A DNA stretch of 64,000 nucleotides from Tupaia tana (taxonomy: Eukaryota; Chordata; Mammalia; Scandentia; Tupaiidae), in assembly GCA_026018925.1 (NCBI GenBank), contig JAKSZU010000016.1:83192990-83256989 (forward strand), read 5' to 3'. The first letter of the stretch is position 1, and every line of letters starts with the position of its first letter. Below are positions 22,501-38,644 of the stretch, one piece after another. The notes beneath the pieces are model-generated. The model was not told the DNA's origin and did no database searches. It saw nothing but the letters and a program-made list of their open reading frames with translations. A program made the position numbers and the translations under genes.

Positions 22501-24147
22501 CCGCAAGGAGCTCCGGAGGACTGGGCAGGAGGTGCCCCCTGACTCTTCAGCCACCCTGCAGAAGAGCTGGGAGGGGGGCCAGGACCCTTCAGGAGGGGAG
22601 CTGAAGGGTGCAACCCAAGCAGGCGACCCGGACCCTGGCTCCCAGGGACCTGGCCAGGCTCATGGCTACGACAGGCTCTCTGAGGTCACCTACTGGGATG
22701 GAGGGAGGAGGTTGGGCAAGACGGACCTAAGCAAGACCTGCCCCTAGTTGGGTGGACAATGGCCACGTGACCACACCGTTTCCCACCACGCCCCAGGGAC
22801 CGGTGTGCACCGACGTGGGGATGGTTCTGAGAGCAGGCTGGGCCCGACGGTGCAGGCTGGACAGGCCCATGGGGTGGGGCTGCCTCGGGGTGACCCAGGC
22901 CTGGACAGCAGCGGGAGGCCCCGCACTGCCAGGCAACCTTCTGGCCTTGGGAGTACCTGGCCAGAATCATTCCCAGACAAGCCTCCAGGTCAGTCACTCC
23001 CTGCACAGATGTGGAGGGGGAGGCCAGAGGCATGGGCGTGGATGCAGGGCACTGGAGGGAGGTTGGCTGACAGCCCAAAGGGCCCTGAGTGGGGCTACAG
23101 GGCAACAGGGAGGCTGGCCAAGCGGGGGAGCAGCTCCTCACGGCATGGGCTGAGAGGCAGCCTGGAGTGTCCAGGGATCCAGCAAGACCCAGAGGCCGGC
23201 ACCCATGTGCAGGCAGCAGAGGTCTGAGCGAGGCGTGGGGTGAGTGCACACGGACACGCCAGCTGTGACTGGCTCAGGGGAGGCGGGAGCGCGGACAACG
23301 GGCCGAGCCCCAGGCCCACTCTGGCGCCCACCTCCGTCAGCAGCTGCAGCAGGGAGTGGTGAGAGCGGCCGCAGAGCTCACGCAGGCCGGCGAGGAAGGC
23401 TCCAGGCTCAGGGGCGGCTGGGGGAAAGCAGCACGTTGGCTAGAAGGGGCTCCCGTCTGCTGCCCACCCTCCTCTACCATGCTGGCACAGAGGTCCCGCC
23501 CAGACCACTCACCCCCGGGGCCACTGGGAAGCAGCAGGAACACCTTGGGGCAGCCCCGCAGGGCCTCACAGCGGCTCAGCTCCTGGACCAGTGGCTGCTG
23601 CCTCAACCGCCTGCCAGGGGCCACTAGCACCACCAGGGCACAGCCCACGGGGTCCCTGGAGGCATCTAGCTGCTCCCGGAAGCAAGTGACCTCCTCCAGG
23701 AAGCCCTAGAGCAAGAGCCAGTTGTGCCCCAACCCTCTGGGGACCAGACGACCTGGCAGCCAAGGCCGGACCTAGGCCCAGGGAGGTCCACGTGGACTCG
23801 GGTGTGGGCGGGACGGGAGCGTGCGGGGGTGGGGGGGTGAGGGCTCACCTGGACAGAGACCTCCCTCCTCCGATAGCTCTCAAAGCCCAGGGCCCGGAAC
23901 GTGCCCTCCAGGGCAGCGACGGTGGCAGCAGACACCCCCGGGCTGCAGAGCGCCAGGGCCACCCTCAGACCCTGCAGGCTGTACTTCCCCTGGGGAGGCA
24001 AGGTGGAGCTGGGCCGGGCTCGGCAGCAGTCGGAGGCTGCGCCAGGGCGGGCCGGGCCGAGTCTCCCACTACCTTTCTCCCCAGGCTGTCCTGGGCGTCT
24101 GCCACCTGCGCGGCCAGCTGGAGGGTCCCAGCCACCAGGAAGGCCAT
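19500..24147 (-). CDS. CASP16: Caspase-16, tandem caspase-like protein, 9 exons
   Basis: Nine exons join with GT-AG borders and consistent phases: 24147-24073, 23989-23849, 23705-23513, 23417-23332, 22347-22180, 21709-21487, 20763-20689, 20245-20142 and 19709-19500 (stop). They give 424 codons. Module 1 (about residues 1-165) is caspase-like, but the catalytic His position is Pro102 and the Cys position is Ser133 (FLLLPSG). Module 2 (166-424) has His251 in MAHGG and Cys293 in QACRGG, 42 residues apart as in caspase-3. It also has an Arg in AYRDEKGS where family S1-pocket residues lie. Caspases are cysteine proteases that cut after Asp. Human CASP16 is a pseudogene at the matching place; here the frame is open. 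The start was chosen as the first ATG, about 72 bp below a TATA motif. The exon joins are read by eye, so one missed exon is possible. The name rests on synteny plus the caspase signature. Confidence 0.85.
21834..21897. repeat. Pyrimidine-rich tract in a caspase intron
   Basis: A C/T tract on the plus strand in the intron between exons 5 and 6, probably an old simple repeat. Confidence 0.6.
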
Positions 24148-24218
24148 GAGCCAGCACCGTGCTCACCTCCAGGCCCTAGGGCCTGACCCTTGCCCTCTCC
24201 GGGAGCCGCCTGCCCTGC

Positions 24219-24223
24219 TTATA
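24219..24223 (-). promoter_or_regulatory. TATA box of the caspase gene
   Basis: The minus strand reads CCTATAAGC about 72 bp upstream of the CASP16 start codon. This would place transcription start near 24190 with a very short 5' leader. No CpG island is present, which suggests tissue-restricted expression (inference). Confidence 0.6.
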
Positions 24224-25033
24224 GGCTGAGCTGGACTCTGCCCCCCGCAATCTCAGGTGCACCCCCAGCACCAGTGCCCTTCTCTGGCCCCAGCAGTGAC
24301 TTCCTGGCTGGCACCAACGTGCCACCTGAGCCAGAAACCTGTGCCCAATCCTATTCTTAGCTCCTGCCCTCACTCCTACCTGATCGAGTTACACCCGCGT
24401 GTGCCTCTGGAGCCTGCCACCGGCTCCAAAAGTCCTTGTGCTCCTCCCGCCAGGCCCCTCGCCCGTTAGCCCACGCGTGGCACCGAGGCCCCAGGGGCAG
24501 GAAGCGCCCACTGGAACCTGCTCCGTCCATGTGGCGTGGTGCTGTGTTCACTGGGAGCTGGCCGAGGGAAGGTCGGGGCAGAGGTGGGCACGGGGCTACA
24601 CGGGGCAGGAAGGTCTTGCTGCCTGCCCCAGCGCCCTCAGGGAGGGGCCCAGGTGGTGAAAGGGGGACTCATGTCCTGACGGACAGGCCCCTAGCCAGGC
24701 AGAGGGTCTCACAGGGAAGAACAGGGCCAGGACCGTCAGCACCCTCTCCCTAAGGAAGGCGAGCACAGGCCAGCTTCGAGAAGCAGGAGGCCGCCTGTCT
24801 CCAAGCCTCCTGTCACCAGCTGGGGAGGAGTGGCCTGCTGGAGACCAAGTCCTGCTCAGGCAGTGGGGGGAGGGGGCTGGCCAGCCTGGAAGCCAAGGCT
24901 GTGGCCCCACCTGGTGACCACACAACACCGCGTACCCCCGCGACTGCCCAGCAGGGACACAGGCGAGGGAGCACCAGCTCCCAACCCCGCAGCAGCCACC
25001 TCAAGAACAGAACACAGGTAGGAAGTCTCCGGG

Positions 25034-25039
25034 TTTATT
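25034..25039 (-). terminator. Polyadenylation signal of ZNF213
   Basis: AATAAA on the minus strand, about 745 bp past the ZNF213 stop codon. The intervening 3' untranslated region is GC-rich and free of SINEs. The interval 24230-25015, between the caspase promoter and this site, holds no recognised feature. Confidence 0.75.
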
Positions 25040-25782
25040 CACACCTGCGCCCTGCGGGCTGAGCTCCTTCCGAGGGCCCAGGTCTGCCCTGTTAACGCAA
25101 ACCTGCACACACAGGACAAAACGGAGCGCGGTGCAGCGGGGCGCTGCTGGAGGCCCGCACCAGGTACACGAAGACTGGAGGGCAGCGGCCAGCCTCCACC
25201 CTGCCCTTGGTCTCCAGGGTGGCCTCCCACGGCTCAGCCACTGCTCTCCCCAGACCAGCAGGTGGGTGGCCCTCAGAGGCTCACACCTGGGCAAGCCTTC
25301 CCAGCAAGGTGGGCAGCTTCCGGGGACGGGAAGAGGGCAGGGCAAGGTGCTCAGGTCCAGAGCCGCAGGGCACTGAGGCCAGGGGCGCCACGGCCTCCCA
25401 GATTTCCCCAGGTGTGGGCCCACTGGAGGGCCCACAGCCCTGCACCCCCACTGGCAAGCACAGGCTGGCAGAGGACGGGGCCCAATTCCACCTGAAAAGG
25501 CAGGAACCACGGTGGGCCCCGGGGAGGCCGAGGAAGCTCTGGGAGGGGCTCCCGGCCCTGCCTGAGTCCTCCCACGGCCCCGCTGCTGCGAGGACCTGAG
25601 GGAGGACTAAAGGAAGCCAGAGGGGAGAGAGGCCGGGGGCGGGAAGGGGCACCCTCCGAGCAGACGGCAGGGGGCTCTGGGTGAGGCCCAGAGGTCCACC
25701 CAGAGGAGGGTACTGCAGGCACTGGAAGGAGGCGCAGCTGCAGGGACTCCCCGGGAGGCCGGAGCCCACGCCGGCTTGGCAC

Positions 25783-30721
<4,939 letters not shown>

Positions 30722-31094
30722 TCCCCTGGCCTAAGGCTCAGGGCCGGTCAGCCCCAACCTGGGCCTTGGAACTGTTGGTCCAGCCTCCCACAGGGCCCAC
30801 TACGGTGGCTGGGCTGGCATCTGGATACACTCCTGGGGAAAGCAAAACAGCAGATCGGGGTGGCCGGAGTATGTGAGCAAGCACCAGCCTGAAGGGAGTC
30901 AGGGGACTCCGGGACCTGTCCTCAGAGCCGCAGCCTTCCTCGGGCTTTGCTGCAATGCTGAGCACAGCCCACAGCGCCGCCTCCTGTCTGAAAGCAAAAA
31001 CCAGGTCTCTCACCACTTGTCTGATGGCAAAATCTCCTCATTCAACACCACCTGATATAATGAGATGAGCACGTTTTCTTATTTATTTTTAAAT

Positions 31095-31527
31095 GGGTTT
31101 TTAAAAATATATTTATTTATTTAATTCCATTTGTTATTATTTTTAAATTTGGCCAGAGAGAGACAGAGAGAAAAAGCAGGCTACCAGGTCTGGGACTCGA
31201 ACTGCAATTAGCCACGAGGGAAATCCAGCACCTTTATCCCCCATGCCACTTGCCAGCCCCAGCATATTTATTTATTTAGAGAGATTCTAGAGGGTATATG
31301 TACTGGCCAGAGAGACAGGGAGAGACAGAGACAAACAGAAAGTGAGAAACACCTCCCAGCAGGGATGCCCCCACTGCAATCCTTTCTCCTCCACACTCCT
31401 CTCAGAACTTTGGGCATGCACGCGCACCCACCCAGTGTCAGTTTTAAGTCACCTGGTCCAGGACTTGAACCCCAGTTAACTACATAGGAATCCAGTGATG
31501 TAGTCATTATGCCATCTGCTGGTCCCA
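31095..31527 (-). repeat. SINE B and SINE A, minus strand
   Basis: Family B at 31095-31260 and family A at 31270-31527, the latter ending GCCATCTGCTGGTCCC. Confidence 0.85.
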
Positions 31528-31574
31528 AGATAAGCATATTTATAACAAACATTTATTCTGCTTCACATACATTT

Positions 31575-33715
31575 TTTTAAAAAGATTTTTGCCACAGGGC
31601 CTGGAGAGAGAGAGAGGGAAAGTATGAAATCACTCTGCCCCCAGGGGATGGCCCTGACATAATCCCTTCTCGTCCATTCTCTTCTTGGGATTTTGGGCTT
31701 GCAGGCATAGGCCCAGTGTGATTTTCTTTTCTTTTTTTAAAAAACAATTAGGGGGCTGCAAAAAAAAAAAAAAAAAAAAAAGCAAAATATACAAGACATA
31801 AAAAATGGAAAATTATTTGTTGATAACATGTATGTTGATGTGCTTGAGCCAATATACAGTGTATTCTGGATGGAAAATTCATTTTGTATGCTGTAATGAT
31901 GTATAGTGAACTAATGTAAAAAAAAATAAATTTAGGGACCAGCAGTTAGCGTAATGGCTATGTCGCTGGACTCCCACGTAGTCGACCGTGGTTCGAGTCC
32001 CGGACCCGGTGGCTTAAACTCACGCCGGGCGCGTGTGCGTGTGTGCCCAAGATCCCAGGAGGAGAATGGAGGAGAAGGGATTGCGGCGTGGCCATCCCCC
32101 CTGGGGGGTGATTTCTCGCTTTCTGTCTCTCTGTCTCTCTCTGTCTGTCTGGCGAGTGCACGCGCCCTATAGCAAAAACCTCTCCAAAAAAAAAAAAAAA
32201 AAAAAAAAAATTTAAAGAAAAGGAAAAAAAAATTAGGGGGGCCGGCAGGTGGTGTGGTGGTTAAGGGCACTGGACTCCCACATGGCCAACTGCAGTTCAA
32301 GTCTTGCCCTGGCGGCTTGCTTTCTCACTTTCTCTCTCTCCCCCTCTCTTACTCTGTCCCTCTCTGGTATGTACACATGAATGAATTAACAAATTAAAAA
32401 AAAAGAATTAGGGGGACCAAAGCAGTTGGCATAATGACTATGTCACTGGACTCCCATGTAGGCAACCGCAGTTCGAGTCCTGGACGTGGTGGCCTAAACT
32501 CATGCTGGGCGCGTGTGCGTGTGTGCCCAAGATCCCGAGAGGAGAATGGAGGAGAAGGGATTGCGGCGTGGCCATCCCCCCTGGGGGGGTGATTTCTCGC
32601 TTTCTGTCTCTCTGTCTCTCAGCCATTATGCCAACTGCTGGTCCCTATTTTTTTTCTTTTTTTTTTTTAAAGAATTATTTTATTTGGGGACAGCACATAG
32701 CATGGTGGTTAAGGGCACTGGACTCCCACATGGCCGATCACAGTTCAAGTCCTGGACCTGGTGGCTTACTTTCTCACTTTCCCTCTCTCTCTCTGTCCAT
32801 CTCTGGTCAAATTAAAATAAATAGGGGCCAGCAGATGACATGGTGGTTTAAGTCATTGAATTCCCACGTGGCCAACTGCAGTTTGTGTTCCAGATCTGGC
32901 AGCTTGCTTTCTCACTCTCTCTCTCTCTGTCCCTCTCTGGTCAACAATCAATCAATTAATTAAGTTAAATAAAATAATTATTAAAAAATAATAAATGAGA
33001 CCAGCAGTTAGCGTAATGGCTATGTTGCTGGACTCCCACCTAGTCGACTGTGGTTCAAGTTCTGGACCCAGTGGCTTAAACTCATGACGGGTGCATGTGT
33101 ATGTGTGCCCAAGATCCCGAGAGAAGAATGGAGAAGGGATTGCAGCATTGCTGTCCCTCGGGGGGGGGGTGATTTCTCACTTTCTGTCTCTCTGTCTCTG
33201 TGTCTTTCTGGCAAGCGCATGCACCCTATAGCAAAACCTCTCCAAAAAAATAAATAGAAAAGAAAAAATAATAATAAATGAAGTTAAATAAAATGATTCT
33301 TAAAAATAAATTATTTTATTTAACTTTATTCATTTATTTATTTTAATTTGATCAGAGAGGAATAGAGTGAAAGAGAGAGAAAGCAAGCTGCCAGGTCCGG
33401 GACGCAAACCAAGGTCGGCTATCAGGGAGTGCAGCGCCCTGAACCACCACGCCACCTGTCGGCCAACTATATTATTATTTCTTAATGTGACCAGAGAGAG
33501 ACAGAAAGGGAAAGAGAGACTGATAGAAGAAAAGTCAAAAAGCCATCAAGACTGGGACTCGAATTAGTCTGCCATGTGGGAGTCCAGTGCCTCAACCATC
33601 ACGCCACCTGCCAGCCCCAGTGCAGTGTGATTTTCAAGCCATCGGGTCTGAGATTCTAACCATGGTCAGCCATGTGGGAGTCCAACACCTTAACCACACC
33701 ATCTGCTGACCCCAA
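31575..33715. repeat. Nested SINE stack
   Basis: An outer minus-strand A-type SINE is split: 31575-31726 and its remainder at 33618-33715. The break carries a shared AGTGTGATTTTC near 31714 and 33623. Inside lie family A plus (31931-32200), B plus (32233-32400), a truncated A plus ending in an inverted head (32405-32645), B plus (32688-32822), B plus (32823-32990), A plus (32997-33255), B minus (33300-33465) and B minus (33470-33617). A non-SINE stretch at 31760-31925 ends in AATGTAAAAAAAAATAAA and may be an L1 3' tail. Confidence 0.8.
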
Positions 33716-34179
33716 TGTTTCCAGTTTTCAATACAAGCATTAATATATTTGCTCAGTTTATAAAAACTCACCAAGCTATACTTATGTGTTTCCCTCTATG
33801 TATATTACACTTACAAAAAAAAAGTAGTATCCTTGATTATTGTTGCTCCAGATCCCTCTAGAGGTGGTACCTGATTTACTGCATGTGAGCTATATTAGCC
33901 CTCCCAAATATGAAACCTCCTGAATTCCCAAACCACACACCTGGCTCCAGGGTTCCAGAGAAAGCTCCAGGGCATTATTCAAAGCCACTTCCCCACAGGA
34001 AAATGTGAAGGTGTGATACATATTTACATCCTATATAGTTACTCTTCACAACAGCTCTGAGAGGTGTATTTGAAGTTTTCTTTGTTTTTATTTTCAACAA
34101 TAAAACTAATACAAACCATCCTGATTTTAAAAGGCTGGGGGGAGTTGGGAATTCAAACAACATAGAAATAAAGGAAAAG

Positions 34180-34520
34180 GGCCAGCAGGTGGCGAGGTGA
34201 AAACGCTAAACTCCCACAGGGGTGACAGCAGTTCGAGTCCTAGACCTGGTAGCTTGCTTTCTCATTTTCCCTCTCTCTCTGTCTCTGGTAAGCATACATG
34301 GCCTATAGCAAATTAAAATAATAACTGGGGCCAGCAGGTGGTAAAGGCACTGGACACTCCCCCTTGGCCAACCAGGTTCAAGTCCCAGACCTGGTACCTG
34401 GCTTTCTCACTTTCTCTCTCTCTTTCTCCGGTCAAATTAAAATAAATGAATGAATAAATAAAATTAAATCATTCTTTTAAAAAATAAAATCATTAATAAA
34501 ATTAAATCATCTTAGCCTAG
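34180..34520 (+). repeat. SINE A/B intermediate and SINE B
   Basis: At 34180-34320 a short B-type body carries the A-type end (GGTAAGCATACATGGCCTATAG then CAAATTAAAATAA). A plain B copy follows at 34327-34520. The flanks 33716-34179 and 34521-34730 hold no recognised gene. Confidence 0.8.
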
Positions 34521-34729
34521 ACAGACACCCCCCTCCTCCTAGACTTCCACCAACCCCATCTGCAGTCTGGTGACATACATCGTCTTGTGTTTCCACTGAA
34601 AATGTTATCCAAGAAAAAACTGCATGACGTCTTGTGTCAGTGCGATTTGGCTGCACCTGCTATGTGTATCAATGATCTGCTCGTTCCCCTTATCAATGTC
34701 TCGTGGGCGACACTGTGAGCTTTCCCAGT

Positions 34730-35620
34730 ATAAACGGGCGCGCTTCTCGGCCAAGGCCGACCGATGCACTCGGGCTATTTCCACTCCTTCTACTACACAC
34801 TTAGCGCTTCATCTTCTGCCCCACAAGAGCCCTGAAACGTGCGCGCGCCCTTCTCCTCCTCCAGGGACAGGAACGGTCTCCTCGGAGAGGGCCAGGACTC
34901 ACCAGGGTGGCTTGGCAGGGCGCGGCAGGCGGGGACGCCGACCCAGCCGCAGCCCCGCGCTGTCCCCAGCAGCCTGGCTCGTGCCGAGCTGGCCGGCGGC
35001 GGTCACGCTGGACGTGTGCGCGGGACCGAGGGTCAGGGCGCGGGGACCTGCCGCCGCCGCCCGGAGGGCCGCACCCCTTCAGCCTCCGCCTCCGGCCGCC
35101 GACCTCAGCCACCCGGAGCCCGGCGCTCGTCCTCGGAGCCCGGCGATGAGCGGCGCTGGTCCCCTCCTCCCGGACACACCGCCCACAGCCACCCAGGCGT
35201 TCCCAGTTCCGCCGCCAGGTCCCTGCGCCGGAAGCCGCGCGGAGTTCGCCGGGAAACCACGCGGCGCATGCGCCTGGGAGAGCCCGGAGTCCGCCCCCAG
35301 AAGGCCGTTCGCCTGCCGAGCCCGCCTGGTCTCCGACCTCCGGCCGGTGGGCGACGGCCGAGCGGTGCGTCTCGACTTGTCTGTTTCCCCCTCTCGGATC
35401 TCTGTTTCCCGCGTCTCCGGCGCACGAGGGACGAGGAGAAAAGCCCACGGGCGGCCTGACTAGCCGAGCGGCGCCTGGCCCGGCCGGGCGCGGAGGGCAG
35501 GTCGGCCGGAAGGAAGCGCTGGAGCGGCCTCTTCTGCCGCGGTCTCTTTCCGCTCTAACCCGTGCGGGGAGCGCGGGGAGGCTGCGGCTCCGGGGCTGGA
35601 GCTCGAGCCTGGTACACCCG
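34730..35620. promoter_or_regulatory. CpG island, probable ZNF213 promoter
   Basis: About 0.9 kb of dense CpG with no convincing coding sequence despite long open frames on both strands. It lies about 4 kb upstream of the ZNF213 start codon, which fits the roughly 8-kb size of the human gene. It could also drive a divergent antisense RNA. The stretch 35620-36340 is unassigned. Confidence 0.65.
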
Positions 35621-36344
35621 CTTCCATTCTCTTCGGTCTCGCTTCTCCCCCAGAAGTAGCTGTCCCTAGAGGGGCGTGCAGCTCGCTGGGAGACTCAGTC
35701 CGGTGAGGGACGCGCCGCCTCTGTTTTCCCTCCGGGGTCGCTCAGGAGAATGCGGCAGCCGGGACTCAGATCCCGCTGGAGGCCGCCAGTATCTTGTGCG
35801 GAGCTGAGCATGGCAGGGAACCCGGGCCAGAGCGATCCAGAGCCGGAGAGGCTGATCCCAGTTGTTTGGAGACAGTTACCCCAGGCTACCAAGATCGACG
35901 ACAGGTAGCGCTGGTCCAAGGTTGCATAGACAGGCTTTGGACAGGTGTTTTTGCTGTGGCACTCCCGTGTGTCAGGTTGCAGTGGTCTATGTGCAAGGTT
36001 GTGATTCTGGAAGAATTCTTTTTCTGTTACCAGCTGCACCAGAGTGAAAAGACATCTCCTTTTGGCTCAATTTAGTTAGGGTTGAACGTTAATGGCTGTT
36101 TTGACGCCGAGAAACTTCAATACAGTAATTTTAAACGTTAGTCAAAGCTCTTCTTCTTTTCTGTGTATGCACCCAAATAGTTTCTCCCACTGGAGTCAGG
36201 CTAACAAAGACTCTGAACCCTAACGTTGTAGCCATCTGTGTTTTCAGAGTTACCTTCACATTTTTTCCCCTTAATTTAAATATTTCTCCTGGCCAACCCA
36301 TATCCTGGTAATTAAGGGAGCCAGATCTGGTATGGCCAACTGTG

Positions 36345-37510
36345 GGCTCCCGCCCCCCCCCCCCCCAGGCTTTTGCTATAGGGCCTGTGCGCTGGCCAGA
36401 AAGAGACAGAAAGGGAGAAATCACCCCCCATGGGGATGGCCACACCGCAATCCCTTCTCTTCCATTCTCCTCTCGATATCTTGGGCACGCATACACACAC
36501 GCCCGGCGTGAGTTTAAGCCACTGGCTGCCACCGAGTCCAGGACTCAAACCGTGTTCAACTACATAAGAGTTCAGAGACATAGCCATTATGCCAACTGCT
36601 GGCCCCTTTATTTTTTATATTTAACTATCTTTTTCTTTTTTTTTAGGGAGGATTTTGCTATAGGGGACATGCGCTTGCCAGAAAGAGACAGAGAAATCAA
36701 ATCACCCCCCAAAGGGGGGATGGCCACACCACAATCCCTTCTCCTTTGGGATCTTGAGTGCACATGTGTCCGGCATGAGTTTAAGCCAAGAGGTCCAGGA
36801 CTTGAACCGTGGTTGACTGCATGGGAATCCAGCGACATAGCCATTATGCCAACTGCTGGTCCCCAACTTTATTTATTTTAATTTGACCAGAGAGGGACAG
36901 AGTGAGAGAAAGAAAGTGAGAAAGCAAGCCACCAGGTTCTGAACTTGAACCACAGCCCACCATGTGGGAGTCCAGCACCCTTAACCACCACACCACCTGC
37001 CCTTCTTCCTAAGACTGTGCTCTTTGAAAAGTCCTTTTTTAAATTTTATTTATTTATTTATTTATTTAGAGAGGTTTTTGCTATAGGGCGCATGTGCTCG
37101 CCAGACAGAGACAGAGAGAGAGAGACAGAAAGCGAGAAATCACCCCCCGGGGGGATGGCCACACCGCAATCCCTTCTCCTCTGTTTTCCTCTCGGGATCT
37201 TGGGCACGCACGCACATGCGCCCGGCATGAGTTTAAGCCACCGGGTCTGGGACTCGAACCGCGGTCGACTACATGGGAGTCCAGCAACATAGCCATTACG
37301 CTAACTGCTGGTCCCACGTCTGTGCTCTTTGAATCCCAGCCCTGGAGGCTTGAAAGACATGAGAGTGTGTGTATGTGTGCCCAAGTCCGAACTGGATGTT
37401 GAAATGGAGAAGGGATTGAAGCATGACCACGCCCCTTGGATGTTGCCTTGTCCCTCTCTTTGGCACATGCCCAGGGCCAGTCCTCTGGCCACTAACAACA
37501 GGGAAAGAAT
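36345..37510. repeat. SINE cluster
   Basis: Minus-strand family A at 36345-36605, A at 36640-36864, B at 36866-37010 and A at 37055-37316, then a headless plus-strand A-type copy at about 37320-37475. Confidence 0.85.
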
Positions 37511-37626
37511 TGTTAAATTGTAAAAGCCAAGGGGAAGGAGAGGTCTCTAAAAGTTAGAAAAGTAGCAATTGCAGGAAGCAACTTCAGCCATTAGGACTGA
37601 GGGAGTAAAAAGGGAAGAAATAACCC

Positions 37627-37740
37627 TGGCTGGCCCTGTAACCCTAGCTACTCAGGCCTGAGGTGGTGGCAGGAGAAACGCAATTCTGAGGCCAGCCTGG
37701 GCCACATGCAACATAGGAAGACCCTAGCACTTCAAAAAAG
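37627..37740 (+). repeat. 7SL RNA-derived SINE monomer
   Basis: Carries CCTGTAACCCTAGCTACTCA, then a GGCAGGAGAA block and GAGGCCAGCCTGGGCCACAT, ending in an A-rich tail. This block order is that of 7SL-derived SINE monomers (FLAM/B1 type). It has only one arm, unlike dimeric Alu. Confidence 0.75.
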
Positions 37741-37749
37741 GGGTTGGTG

Positions 37750-38445
37750 GGAATGCCAGAAGGTGGCCTGGTGGTTGAGGCGCTGGATCCCACATGGCTG
37801 ACTCAGATTCGAGTCCCGCACCTGGAGGCATGTGCTTGCGTGCCCGAGACCCTGAGGGGAAAATGGAGGAGACAGGATGGAATCATGGGAGGAGAATGGA
37901 GAACAAGGGACTGTGGCATGGCCAGTGATTTCTCACTTCCTCCCTCTATAAAACAAAAAAAACCCACGGGGACAAAACCTCAAAGGAGCCCTTCTCCCTT
38001 TCAATTCAAGCTGGAAACGGACCTCTGAGGAAAGGGAGTGGCTGTCACAGAAACAGGTGGAGACTTGCTGGAGGGCACGTGGGAGCCTGCACAGAGGTGT
38101 AAATGCCACAACCAGCAGCCGGACTGCTCAGTACCACAAAGCAAGACAAAATTGGGTCTGAGGTAACAAATAAATGGCAGGCCAGCCCACGGTGTGGTAA
38201 TTGAGGCAGCGAGAGCCCATATGGCTAACTGAGCAGTTCGAGTCCCAAACCCGGCAGCTTGTAAGACAATGTTGCGTGTGTGTGCTCACAAGTGCAGTCC
38301 AGGATTCCAACAGGACAGATGGAAGAGAAGAGATTGTGGTGTGATCATTCTCTGGGAGGGGAAGGAGGGGGAGGTGCTTTCTCACACCTCCTCCACCCCC
38401 ACGAGCACAGGTGCCCTGTGGCAAAATTTTCAAAAAAAAAACAAA
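37750..38445 (+). repeat. SINE A-like and SINE C copies
   Basis: A family A relative at 37750-37975 with an internal partial duplication of the GGAGAATGGAG block, and a family C copy at 38178-38445 (GGCCAGCCCACGGTGTGG head, GTGCTTTCTCAC, GCCCTGTGGCAAAA). Confidence 0.75.
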
Positions 38446-38644
38446 AATCAATGATACACCTACCCTATTTTCTAGTGAACATTGCTGGTACGTAGTAAAT
38501 TATTTGTATACAGTTAAATTGTGGAACCAGCAGATGGCGAAATGGTTACATTGCTGGATTCCCATGTAGTCAACCATGGTTGGAGTCCTGCATCTGAATC
38601 TGGAGGCTTAAAATTCACACCGGGCACATGTGCACACCGGACAC

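Noticed and set aside
31950..32170. Many SINE heads with A-box and B-box sequence as tRNA genes
   Set aside because: They do not fold as complete tRNAs (no paired acceptor stem or anticodon arm) and continue into the SINE body and A tail.
34624..35463. 279-codon plus-strand frame in the 35-kb CpG island
   Set aside because: GC-driven open frame with overlapping alternatives on both strands and no domain or splice evidence.
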